From the NCBI GenBank assembly GCA_016787665.1, contig JAEUUC010000011.1, forward strand, positions 62,001-126,000: 64,000 nucleotides of DNA, given 5' to 3'. The DNA comes from Cyclobacteriaceae bacterium. Its GTDB lineage: Bacteria > Bacteroidota > Bacteroidia > Cytophagales > Cyclobacteriaceae. The number at the start of each line of letters is the position of its first letter. Positions within the stretch are counted from its first letter, which is position 1. This document shows, piece by piece, positions 44,430 to 52,800 of this stretch. The position numbers were made by a program, and so were the translations under genes. Under the pieces are notes generated by a model. That model saw only the letters and a program-made list of their open reading frames with translations. It had not been told where the DNA came from and ran no database searches.

Positions 44430-45053
44430 ATGAAACCTTATACGATCGGCATTACAGGTGGCAGCGGTTCCGGAAAGACGTTTTTTCTGCAGGGGCTGTC
44501 GGCCAGTTTTGGGTCTGATCACATTTGCCTGATCTCTCAAGACAACTACTACAAGCCACGGGATTTACAGCCCGTAGATGAGAATGGGGTTAAAAATTTT
44601 GACCTACCCGTCTCCATCGACCGCGAGGCTTTTGAAGCCGATCTCCTCAAATTACGCTCCGGACAATCGGTCACGAAACTCGAGTACACGTTCAACAATC
44701 CGGCTGCGGGGCCAAAAATGCTTGAGTTTAAGGTTGCGCCTATTCTGGTTGTGGAGGGGCTTTTTGTCCAATACTTCGAAGAAATTGCTTCCCAACTCGA
44801 CTTAAAGGTTTTTATCGAGGCGAAAGACCATGTTAAACTCGGCCGCAGAATCAAGCGCGACCAGATCGAGCGCGGATATGATCTGGATGACGTGCTCTAC
44901 CGTTACCAGTACCACGTGATGCCGGTTTACGAGCGCCTGATCGAACCTCTGAAGCACCAGGCTGACCTGGTGATCCCCAACAACTCGGATTTTAGCCACG
45001 CGCTTGAGGTTCTGACCGGTTTTTTGAGGCACCGGCTGGCACTTGCAAATTAG
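44430..45053 (+). CDS. udk: Uridine kinase
   Basis: Uridine kinase phosphorylates uridine and cytidine for pyrimidine salvage. The ATG at 44430 gives MKPYTIGITGGSGSGKTFFL, with the P-loop GGSGSGKT at residues 9-16. I prefer it because an in-frame start at 44373 would be translated through the inverted repeat. The 207-residue product has SQDNYYKPRDL (about 33-43), FDLPVSIDREAF and VVEGLFVQYFEE. A later RRIKRDQIERGYDLDDVLYRY lid follows. Confidence 0.93.
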   Translation: MKPYTIGITGGSGSGKTFFLQGLSASFGSDHICLISQDNYYKPRDLQPVDENGVKNFDLPVSIDREAFEADLLKLRSGQSVTKLEYTFNNPAAGPKMLEFKVAPILVVEGLFVQYFEEIASQLDLKVFIEAKDHVKLGRRIKRDQIERGYDLDDVLYRYQYHVMPVYERLIEPLKHQADLVIPNNSDFSHALEVLTGFLRHRLALAN

Positions 45054-45072
45054 AAGTCAATCCCTACTTTTG
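45042..45072 (+). promoter_or_regulatory. Promoter upstream of small membrane protein/secDF
   Basis: CTTG (45042-45045) and a perfect TACTTTTG (45065-45072) are 19 nt apart; the first box lies in the last codons of udk. The next start codon is 18 nt downstream. It may serve both the small gene and secDF, because I saw no strong promoter between them. Confidence 0.65.
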
Positions 45073-45090
45073 TAAGCCTTTTTGGCGGTT

Positions 45091-45420
45091 ATGCAAAAGC
45101 AAACGAATCGTGTCGCAACTTTGACCTTGGGCATTTTTGCTGCCCTGGTGATTTTGCTTTCGCATAGCTTCAGCTACCAGTCCGAACGATCAGAGAAAAA
45201 CAGCGAAGCTCAGGAACAAACGGAGACCGGAACCTCCGTGCAGACTGCCCCGGCCACGGTGTCCGGTCCTCAGGAATCCGTTCAAACTGAAACCGAACCC
45301 TCTGTAATTCAGGTTTGGGTGCGTGAGGTAAAGCAGAAGGCGCTGGCTATCGTAACAGAAACCGCCTCGTTTGTTTTCCGACACCTCGTAGGTGCGTCCA
45401 TTTCGCCACAGGCACCCTGA
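45091..45420 (+). CDS. Small membrane-anchored protein of unknown function
   Basis: The 109-residue product (MQKQTNRVATLTLGIF) has one hydrophobic span (about 9-27) and then a long low-complexity stretch rich in Glu, Gln, Thr and Ser (about 32-75), followed by a short helix-like tail (about 78-100). I do not recognise a family. Its position just ahead of secDF, behind a good promoter, suggests it is expressed and possibly tied to envelope or secretion work; that is inference. Confidence 0.6.
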   Translation: MQKQTNRVATLTLGIFAALVILLSHSFSYQSERSEKNSEAQEQTETGTSVQTAPATVSGPQESVQTETEPSVIQVWVREVKQKALAIVTETASFVFRHLVGASISPQAP

Positions 45421-45510
45421 TTTAGATTCTTCCCCAATAGCTCGCCCGACCATTACGATCCGGCCGGGCCTATTCATTTTCTTAACTCAAAAATCAATTC
45501 GGAACATTAT

Positions 45511-48504
45511 ATGCAAAACAAAGGAATAGTTGTTGTACTCACCGTGGTGATCACCGCGCTGTGCTTGTACTATCTCTCCTTCACGTTCGTGTCGCGTAAA
45601 GTGCAGCAAGATGCCCTCACGTATGCTACGGACGATAAGGGGACCGTTAACCTGGCCCGGAAACAGACTTATCTGGATTCACTCTGGAACAAACCCGTGT
45701 ACGATCTGGGGTTTAAAGAATACACGTACAAAGAAGTAAAAGAAAACGAACTGGCACTCGGCCTCGATTTGCAGGGTGGCATGCACGTGGTACTGGAGAT
45801 TTCACCAGCTGACATTGTGCGGGGCCTCGGTGGTTCTTACGCCACGGACGAAACGTTTCGCGCAGCCTTGACAAAGGCGCGCGAAGGTGAAAAGCGTGGC
45901 GAGGGTAAGTTCACTGAACTTTTCCGGCAAGCGGTAAAATCGGCTAAACCCGATGAGCGTCTGTCGCTGTATTTTGCTTCGGCTGCTAACAAAGACCGCA
46001 TTACCCAAAGCGCCACGGATGATGAGGTGGTCGAATTTCTTGATAAAGAAATTGATCAGGCGATCGAGCGATCGTTTACCATCCTCAAGACACGTATCGA
46101 CCAATTTGGCACCTCACAGCCCAACATCCAGCGGCTTCAGGGCACAGGACGTATTCAAATCGAAATTCCTGGAGCCGACAATCCCCAGCGCGTACGCAAA
46201 CTTTTACAGGGTGTAGCCCGTCTGGAGTTTTGGGAGGTTGCGGAATACAACGACCCGGCTTTGATTGGCGCATTGTCATCCGTAAATGATAAACTCACGC
46301 AGGAACTGCAAGCCCAACAAGCCAGCACACCTGCTATCCAAAATGCCGCCACGCCTGCCGATACCACTCAATCAGACCTGGCGAAACAACTGGCAGCCCA
46401 GGACAGCACGGGCACCTCGTTGGATTCCCTTACCCGGGCAACCACTTCTCCACTATTTGGTAAGTGGAGTCAGGGTATCCCCTTCTTGTATGATGTAAAA
46501 GATACCGCGGAAATCAACCGGATTCTCAGACGGCCCGATGTACGGAACCTCATTCCTTCGTCTATCAACTGGGCGTGGGATGTTAAACCGAATCCCGATG
46601 TAACTCCGGGCGTAGAAGATATTCAACTGAACTTTTTGAATGTTGGACGAAACCGTAAACCCTTGTTGACCGGAGAGGTGATTACCGATGCCCGAAACGA
46701 TTTTGATGACAAGGGCGCACCAGCCGTTACCATGAACATGAATGCCAGCGGCACGAAAACATGGGCTAAGGTAACGCGCGAGGCTTCCCAGCGCCAACCG
46801 AAAGGCCGCATCGCCATTGTATTGGATAATTTTGTTTACACGGCTCCCACGGTTCAGGGCGAAATTCCCAACGGCAACTCCCAGATTACGGGGAACTTTG
46901 CGTTGGAAGAAGCCAAAGATTTGGCAAACGTTCTGAAGGCGGGTTCGCTGCCGGCACCTACCCGCATTGTGGAGGAGGCCATTGTTGGCCCCACGCTGGG
47001 TAAGGTTGCACAAAATCAAGGTTTGATCTCCATGGCTTGCGGTCTCGCGCTGGTGGTGATTTTCATGATTGCGTATTATGCGAAAGGTGGCTGGATTGCC
47101 AACCTGGCGTTGCTGTTCAACATCTTCTTCATCCTGGGAATTCTGGCTCAGCTCGACTCCGCGCTTACGCTGCCGGGTATTGCCGGCATTGTATTGACCA
47201 TGGGTATGGCCGTAGATGCCAACGTACTGATTTATGAACGAATTAAAGAAGAGATGCGCCATGGCCGTAAATTGTTGGATGCCATTAAGAAAGGTTACCA
47301 ACGCGCCTTTGCCACCATCTTTGACTCGAACCTAACAACCCTGCTCACCGCTATCGCTTTGTTTGTCTACGGTCAGGGGCCGCTCCGCGGCTTTGCCATT
47401 GTGTTGATGATCGGTATTGGCACCTCGTTCTTCTCGGCCGTTTACATCTCCCGCGTTTTTGTGGAGTGGATCACCCGGAAAGGTGACGAATCAAAAATCA
47501 GTTTCGAAACCGGGTTGTCCGGCATGGTGCGCAAGCGCAAGGAGTTTGATTTTATTGGAGCGCGCAAGATCGCCTATATCGGCTCTGTCGCTTTCATTGT
47601 GTTGGGAGCCGTCCTGATTGCCATTCAGGGCCTGAACCTCGGGGTCGACTTTAAGGGTGGACGCTCGTATGTGGTTAGCTTTAAGGAATCGGTAGAGGCC
47701 ACCGAAATGAAAGTGGCGCTTGCCCAGGGATTTGAAAATGCCGGGACCGAGGTGAAAAACTTCGGCAGCAACAACGCCATTAAAGTAACTACAGCTTACC
47801 TGATTGATGATGACAGTGATGCCGCAGACGAAAAAGTGAAGAGTGCTTTGATTGGCGGGGTCGCAAAAAAAACTGGCTTTACCTACGTTGAAAATGCCAG
47901 CGAAGTGGCCGATAAAACGTTTACCATTGGTTCTTCCTCTAAGGTAAGTGCCACTGTAGCCGATGACATCAAGAACTCGGCCTGGAAAGCCAGTCTCTTG
48001 TCCTTGATCGCCATCTTCATTTACATTTTGGTGCGTTTCAAAAAGTGGCAGTACTCGGCCGGTGCCATTGTAGCTACGGTACACGACACGTTGTTTGTGT
48101 TTGCCGCCTTTGCCGTGGCGCGTGTATTTGGCATCGCATTTGAAATCGACCAGGTGTTTGTTGCAGCCGTGCTCACGGTTATCGGTTACTCGATCAATGA
48201 CACGGTGATCATCTTTGACCGGATTCGTGAATACTTTGAAATGGGAACCTCCCATGATCGCAGACGCATCTTCAACGATGCTATCAACAGCACACTGGCC
48301 CGAACTTTGATCACCTCGGGAACCACATTGGTCGTAGTTGTTGTATTGTTCTTGTTTGGAGGCGAGTCGCTGCGCGGATTCTCGTTTGCGCTGTTGCTCG
48401 GTATTGGCGTGGGTACATTCTCATCCATTTTCGTTGCTGCCCCTGTAGTCTACGACTTCGACAAGCAACCGGCATCGAATTCGCTTGAGCCGAAAACAGC
48501 CTAA
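45511..48504 (+). CDS. secDF: Fused protein translocase subunit SecDF
   Basis: SecDF uses the proton gradient to pull exported proteins through SecYEG on the periplasmic side. The 997-residue protein joins SecD (about 1-670) and SecF (about 690-990), the usual arrangement in Bacteroidota. SecD has LALGLDLQGGMHVVLEIS (about 79-96), a large P1 domain, and the membrane core with MGMAVDANVLIYERIKEE. SecF has LNLGVDFKGGRSYVV and VIGYSINDTVIIFDRIRE. About twelve membrane helices are expected. The periplasmic part contains a Thr/Ser/Gln-rich insert around residues 275-315. A strong terminator follows. Confidence 0.96.
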   Translation: MQNKGIVVVLTVVITALCLYYLSFTFVSRKVQQDALTYATDDKGTVNLARKQTYLDSLWNKPVYDLGFKEYTYKEVKENELALGLDLQGGMHVVLEISPADIVRGLGGSYATDETFRAALTKAREGEKRGEGKFTELFRQAVKSAKPDERLSLYFASAANKDRITQSATDDEVVEFLDKEIDQAIERSFTILKTRIDQFGTSQPNIQRLQGTGRIQIEIPGADNPQRVRKLLQGVARLEFWEVAEYNDPALIGALSSVNDKLTQELQAQQASTPAIQNAATPADTTQSDLAKQLAAQDSTGTSLDSLTRATTSPLFGKWSQGIPFLYDVKDTAEINRILRRPDVRNLIPSSINWAWDVKPNPDVTPGVEDIQLNFLNVGRNRKPLLTGEVITDARNDFDDKGAPAVTMNMNASGTKTWAKVTREASQRQPKGRIAIVLDNFVYTAPTVQGEIPNGNSQITGNFALEEAKDLANVLKAGSLPAPTRIVEEAIVGPTLGKVAQNQGLISMACGLALVVIFMIAYYAKGGWIANLALLFNIFFILGILAQLDSALTLPGIAGIVLTMGMAVDANVLIYERIKEEMRHGRKLLDAIKKGYQRAFATIFDSNLTTLLTAIALFVYGQGPLRGFAIVLMIGIGTSFFSAVYISRVFVEWITRKGDESKISFETGLSGMVRKRKEFDFIGARKIAYIGSVAFIVLGAVLIAIQGLNLGVDFKGGRSYVVSFKESVEATEMKVALAQGFENAGTEVKNFGSNNAIKVTTAYLIDDDSDAADEKVKSALIGGVAKKTGFTYVENASEVADKTFTIGSSSKVSATVADDIKNSAWKASLLSLIAIFIYILVRFKKWQYSAGAIVATVHDTLFVFAAFAVARVFGIAFEIDQVFVAAVLTVIGYSINDTVIIFDRIREYFEMGTSHDRRRIFNDAINSTLARTLITSGTTLVVVVVLFLFGGESLRGFSFALLLGIGVGTFSSIFVAAPVVYDFDKQPASNSLEPKTA

Positions 48505-48522
48505 CCGCTTTTAATTTAACCG

Positions 48523-48555
48523 AAAAGGCCAGACCTAACAGTCTGGCCTTTTTTA
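48523..48555 (+). terminator. Intrinsic terminator after secDF
   Basis: AAAAGGCCAGAC (48523-48534) and GTCTGGCCTTTT (48541-48552) form a 12-bp stem around CTAACA, followed by more T. It lies 19 nt past the secDF stop codon. Confidence 0.9.
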
Positions 48556-48612
48556 ATTTTTTTTTAAAGCAATTTGCCTCGATAAAAAGTCTAGCTGTGC
48601 GTTCTATTGCAC

Positions 48613-49500
48613 ATGCGTTATGTCATACTTGCCTTGTTAAGCGGCATCTTCCCGATAGTCCTATTGGCTCAAGAACAAACCGACTCGCTGCAAGTACAAA
48701 ATCAAATCCTGGATAGCTTATTTATTGCTGAGACAGAAAACGCTCCAGGCAAGCCCAAGGTGTTGCACGCAGAGCCTTTGTTCATTGACTTGATACGCGA
48801 CCTGGGGGCACGAAAAGGTGAAAAGGAATGGAATATGGGCTTGGGCATGACGGACAAAGGTGCGTACAACCAATATACCGCGCTGGTTGAATATGAGTTC
48901 GCACCTGTCAATCGACTGGGGCTTGAGTTTGAACTCCCTTTCTCAATCTACCTGCAAAACGGAAAAGCCCGGGACTCTGTGCCTAAGACGAAACTGAACA
49001 GCATCAAGGTCGCCTCGCAATACACCTTCTGGGTTTCCGACAAAAAACAAACCTCGCTGGCGCTTGGAATGATTTACGAAATGGAGTTCAATGAATTTAG
49101 TCGGTATCGGGAAGCCCGGCTCTTCCGAAACCATCTTTACAATCCATTCATTGTCGCTGCGAAACGTTGGGGGCAAAATTTCCACACGCTGATTTACACC
49201 GGACCCTTTCTACATGCCCCCTCCAGCTTCGCAGTACTGGATAATTGGGCGTTCAACGCCAACATCCATTACATGATTTCCGGGACACGTAATTTTCTGG
49301 GTCTCGAAATGAACCAGGATTTTGGACGTGACTATCGCAAGACGGTACTTCGACCTCAAATTCGGGTTGGCATAACCGACCGCCTGCTGGTTGGCATTGT
49401 TTCCGGAATTCCCTTGCGGGCGAAGGACGAGCGGTTAAGTTCGTTTCTGCGCATCATTTATGAGCCGAAAGTTCATGGCGCAAGAAGGAGTCATTCGTAA
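48613..49500 (+). CDS. Predicted outer-membrane protein with HAEPLFID motif
   Basis: The ATG at 48613 gives MRYVILALLSGIFPIVLLAQ, a signal peptide ending at AQ-EQ, and 295 residues in all. After a Gln/Ser-rich linker comes HAEPLFIDLIRDLGARKG (about 55-72), which recurs in uncharacterised Bacteroidota proteins. The rest shows alternating strands ending in aromatics, such as YNQYTALVEYEF and LGLEFELPFSIYL, consistent with a beta-barrel of about ten to twelve strands. Its function is unknown. It is transcribed after the secDF terminator, so it needs its own promoter, which I could not identify with confidence. Confidence 0.75.
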   Translation: MRYVILALLSGIFPIVLLAQEQTDSLQVQNQILDSLFIAETENAPGKPKVLHAEPLFIDLIRDLGARKGEKEWNMGLGMTDKGAYNQYTALVEYEFAPVNRLGLEFELPFSIYLQNGKARDSVPKTKLNSIKVASQYTFWVSDKKQTSLALGMIYEMEFNEFSRYREARLFRNHLYNPFIVAAKRWGQNFHTLIYTGPFLHAPSSFAVLDNWAFNANIHYMISGTRNFLGLEMNQDFGRDYRKTVLRPQIRVGITDRLLVGIVSGIPLRAKDERLSSFLRIIYEPKVHGARRSHS

Positions 49501-49549
49501 GACTTCCCTTAGCACCGCAGACACTGGCTGGTCACTCCACCTTTTAAAC

Positions 49550-50686
49550 CTAATAGCGTGGCCCTCCAGCGGCAAACTCAGCTACTTGCATCTTGACTAC
49601 ATCTTCGAGACGCTTGGTTGCTTTGAAAGCTTTCACCTGCCGAATGGCGCTATTGCCGTTTTCGAGCATTTCAATCAAGTGCTCGCGATATTTCTGATAG
49701 CTCAGCCGTTTGTAGTATTTATCGAGTTTACTTAGCCATCGCCAAATATCCGCGCGCAAATCAACCAAGGCACCGCGCTTATTCTTCAATATCGCTGCGT
49801 CTAATCCAAAACGGATTGCCCGCCATTTATTCTCGCGTAACATCCACGCTTCGGATTTGCTGGATTGGATCAACCAGGACGACTCCCTCTCCATATACCA
49901 AAAGGCCAGGCAATGCACCCAGGCGGCAATTGCCAATGCCTCCTGTAGCGTAGTCGCATCGCACATGCGAAGTTCCAATGTGCCCCACCGTGGGCTTGGC
50001 CGAATATCCCAACTGATATCCTTTGCCGATTGAATCGATTTCGACTCCATGAGAGCCGCGTAAATTCTCCCAAATTGTTTCCAGGTCTTAGCTGCGTAAG
50101 GCAGTCCAGCGGAAGGCAGGGATTCAAAAATGGTTGAGCGGCTGCTGGCCAGACCTGTCTCCATTTTTTGCCAAAAAGGTGAGCTCGCTGCCAACCCAAT
50201 TAAATGGGGAATAAAATGACTAAAGAAATTACCAAACCGAATACAGGCATCGGGTGAAACCATGCCCAGATGAATATGAAAACCATAAACAGCTCTGCGC
50301 CTGATCAACCATTGGTTCCGGGCCAAAAGCCGGTAATAGCGAAAAGAGGGTGTTATCAACCTATCGCGGTAATCCGCAAGTGGATGCGTTCCACCGGATG
50401 AAAACACCAAACCATGCTCGCGGCCATAGTCAATCAGGGATTGATGCAGTTGCCGGAACTCGCCCTCAAGTCCATGGACATCGGATGATGGGCTCGATAC
50501 ATATTCCAGCGTGCTTCTAAAGAATTCTGACGTGAGGCGTTTGGAGGGGATATCGGCAAGAATTTCCGTTACCCGGGGAGTCAAAGCCAGTGTGCCAGCA
50601 TCCAGCACCTGAATTTCCAACTCGATGCCAACCGTGAGGGGCTTCAGGTTCTTTTTAAATACCAAAGGATAACGTTTCGTTACCAC
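49550..50686 (-). CDS. Carboxylate-amine ligase, YbdK/GCS2 family
   Basis: The GCS2 family includes weak gamma-glutamylcysteine ligases such as E. coli YbdK. The 378-residue product begins with the ATP-binding stretch LTVGIELEIQVLD (about 17-29) and has FFRSTLEYVSSP, SSGGTHPLADYRD (about 97-109), VYGFHIHLGM with the paired histidines (about 132-141), and RWGTLELRMCDA. The length is normal. Its start overlaps the end of the nhaD gene by 7 nt, so the two are co-transcribed. The natural substrate in this group is often unclear. Confidence 0.88.
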   Translation of the reverse strand: MVTKRYPLVFKKNLKPLTVGIELEIQVLDAGTLALTPRVTEILADIPSKRLTSEFFRSTLEYVSSPSSDVHGLEGEFRQLHQSLIDYGREHGLVFSSGGTHPLADYRDRLITPSFRYYRLLARNQWLIRRRAVYGFHIHLGMVSPDACIRFGNFFSHFIPHLIGLAASSPFWQKMETGLASSRSTIFESLPSAGLPYAAKTWKQFGRIYAALMESKSIQSAKDISWDIRPSPRWGTLELRMCDATTLQEALAIAAWVHCLAFWYMERESSWLIQSSKSEAWMLRENKWRAIRFGLDAAILKNKRGALVDLRADIWRWLSKLDKYYKRLSYQKYREHLIEMLENGNSAIRQVKAFKATKRLEDVVKMQVAEFAAGGPRY

Positions 50687-52020
50687 AATGACTGAACCAA
50701 TAAATAGAACAGGGCACCTGCTACATAACCTAAAAACGCCAGCCAGCTAATCCGCTTTACGTACCAGATAAACTCGATACGCTCCATACCCATAGCCGCC
50801 ACCCCGGCAGCGGATCCGATAATGAGCAAACTGCCTCCCGTTCCGGCACAATAGGCGAGGTAATGCCATAATGTGCTGTCCACCGGAAATTCGGTCAGTG
50901 AATACATGCCCATGCTGGCGGCAACCAAAGGCACGTTATCCACAATGGCGGAGAGCACCCCGATCAGGCTTACAATGATGCGGGAATCACCGAACGTGCG
51001 GTCGAGCGTAGCTGCAAAATGATGCAGCGTCTGCATCGACTCCAGTGCACTCACCGCCAAAAGAATTCCAAAGAAGAACAACACGCTCGGCACATCGGCA
51101 CGAGAAAGCGCTGTGGCCACCGAAAACTTACGCCTCTCAAATTCATCGGCTGCCGGGTTAATGATCTCGGAAATGATCCAAAGCACGCCCAAGCCAAGCA
51201 AGATGCCCATATACGGTGGAAGGTGAGTCACCGATTTAAAAATAGGGACGAACACCAACGACCCTACGCCCGCCACCAACATCAGCCGGCTGGCAAAACC
51301 CGTATGATGATTCTTGGGGGAAGAGACTGGCTCACCTATTGATCCCTTGAGTTTGGTGTTAAGTGCCAACAACGGAACCAGCAAGCAAACGACACTGGGC
51401 AGGAAAAGACCTTGTATGATGGCGCCCGAGGTAATCTGGCCTCCAATCCAAAGCATGGTAGTGGTTACATCGCCAATCGGTGACCACGCGCCACCGGCAT
51501 TGGCGGCAATCACGATCATTCCCACAAAGAAGAGCCGCCTATCCTGATCGGGTATCAACTTCCGCACCAACGATACCATGACAATCGTGGTGGTGAGGTT
51601 ATCCAGAATAGCGGACAGAAAAAAGGTGACCCAACTCACCAGCCACATGAGGGTGCGAACATGTGTAGTTTTGATACGATCCGTGATGATACGAAAACCC
51701 TCGTGCGCATCGACCAACTCTACAATAGTCATGGCACCGAGCAGAAAAAACAGGATGGCTGCAATTTGACCCAGATGATGCGACAACTCCGCCCGAATGA
51801 ACGAGGAATAAAGGTCACCGTCTGCTGGCGACTGAGCCGCAACAAATGAGCTGTAACCGGTCGTTTGTTCAAATTGGGCATTAGGCGGTTGCCAGGCAAA
51901 AAGTGCCCAACACAATACACCCGTGATTAGCGCTGTCGCGGCTTTGTTGATCTTAATCGGATGCTCCAACGCAATGGCCAGATATCCGATGATGAAGACC
52001 ACGATGATCAGGTTTTCCAT
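50680..52020 (-). CDS. nhaD: Na+/H+ antiporter, NhaD type
   Basis: NhaD exchanges sodium or lithium for protons across the inner membrane. The 446-residue product has about twelve hydrophobic spans and the family stretches LSAILDNLTTTIVMVSL (about 135-151), AANAGGAWSPIGDVTTTMLW (about 173-192) and LIGVLSAIVDNVPLVAASMG. The DNLTT and SPIGD motifs belong to the ion-transporter (IT) superfamily. Its partner in the operon is a YbdK-type ligase, which is not a standard pairing. Confidence 0.92.
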   Translation of the reverse strand: MENLIIVVFIIGYLAIALEHPIKINKAATALITGVLCWALFAWQPPNAQFEQTTGYSSFVAAQSPADGDLYSSFIRAELSHHLGQIAAILFFLLGAMTIVELVDAHEGFRIITDRIKTTHVRTLMWLVSWVTFFLSAILDNLTTTIVMVSLVRKLIPDQDRRLFFVGMIVIAANAGGAWSPIGDVTTTMLWIGGQITSGAIIQGLFLPSVVCLLVPLLALNTKLKGSIGEPVSSPKNHHTGFASRLMLVAGVGSLVFVPIFKSVTHLPPYMGILLGLGVLWIISEIINPAADEFERRKFSVATALSRADVPSVLFFFGILLAVSALESMQTLHHFAATLDRTFGDSRIIVSLIGVLSAIVDNVPLVAASMGMYSLTEFPVDSTLWHYLAYCAGTGGSLLIIGSAAGVAAMGMERIEFIWYVKRISWLAFLGYVAGALFYLLVQSLW

Positions 52021-52110
52021 ATTAACTTAGTGAAGGGAAAGATGGCAGCCGGCACGAAAGAAACCGGTGTTGCCTGTGGGCTTCTAATGAATTTTTAATA
52101 AGTGACACGC

Positions 52111-52118
52111 TACCTTTG
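52111..52118 (+). promoter_or_regulatory. -7 box just ahead of the response regulator
   Basis: A perfect TACCTTTG ends 4 nt before the ATG at 52123. No TTTG lies at the standard distance. If used, transcription would start at or next to the start codon. Confidence 0.4.
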
Positions 52119-52122
52119 CTCT

Positions 52123-52797
52123 ATGCGCATTTTGTTGATTGAGGACGAACCAAAGACGATTGTTTCGGTCAAGAAGGGTCTTGAAGAAAACGCCTACACG
52201 GTAGATGCCACCACTGATGGAAAAACCGGCAAACACCTGGCCTTTCGTAACTCCTATGACCTGATCATTTCCGACATCATCATGCCGGGGCTTAGTGGGC
52301 TTGAATTGTGTCGCGAAATCCGAAAAGCCAAAATCAATACACCCATTCTCCTGTTGACCGCACTTTCCAGTACGGATGACGTTGTGACAGGGCTGGATAG
52401 CGGAGCCGATGACTACCTGGCGAAACCCTTTGAGTTCAAAGAATTGCTGGCCAGAACACGGGCGTTAACCAAAAGAAAAGGTGATATACAATGGGACAGC
52501 ACGCTGGTCTATGAGGACCTCAGCCTGGACACCGAAACCAAGGTGGTCAAGCGTGCTGGAAACATCATCCGGCTAACCGCAAAAGAATTTGCGCTACTCG
52601 AGCATTTTATGCGCAATCCGGAACGCACACTGTCAAAAGCCGAACTGGCCCGCCACGTTTGGGGCATTGATTTTGATACCGGTACCAACATGGTGGAGGT
52701 TTACGTCAATTACCTGCGAAACAAAATGGACCGCGACTTTGATACCCGCCTGATTCATACGCACTTTGGGCTCGGGTACATCTTGAAAAAAGCCTAG
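52123..52797 (+). CDS. Response regulator, OmpR/PhoB family
   Basis: The ATG at 52123 (MRILLIEDEPKTIV) gives 224 residues. The receiver domain has the acidic pair at E7-D8, the phosphorylated aspartate D51 in ISDIIMPG, T79 and K101 in LAKPFEFKEL. The C-terminal winged helix (about 130-222) has LTAKEFALLEHFMRNPERTLSK, then VEVYVNYLRNKMD and THFGLGYIL. It lies 3 nt ahead of the histidine kinase gene. Target genes and signal are unknown; the pair resembles CusRS/heavy-metal-type systems only in layout. Confidence 0.93.
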   Translation: MRILLIEDEPKTIVSVKKGLEENAYTVDATTDGKTGKHLAFRNSYDLIISDIIMPGLSGLELCREIRKAKINTPILLLTALSSTDDVVTGLDSGADDYLAKPFEFKELLARTRALTKRKGDIQWDSTLVYEDLSLDTETKVVKRAGNIIRLTAKEFALLEHFMRNPERTLSKAELARHVWGIDFDTGTNMVEVYVNYLRNKMDRDFDTRLIHTHFGLGYILKKA

Positions 52798-52800
52798 TCC

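Noticed and set aside
45420..45510. Possible terminator between the small membrane protein gene and secDF
   Set aside because: GCCCG and CGGGC could pair across a large loop, but the stem is short and no T-run follows.
46453..47301. A 282-codon minus-strand frame opposite secDF
   Set aside because: Its residues mirror the SecD codons, with no domain of its own, and it has no promoter or neighbours to support it.
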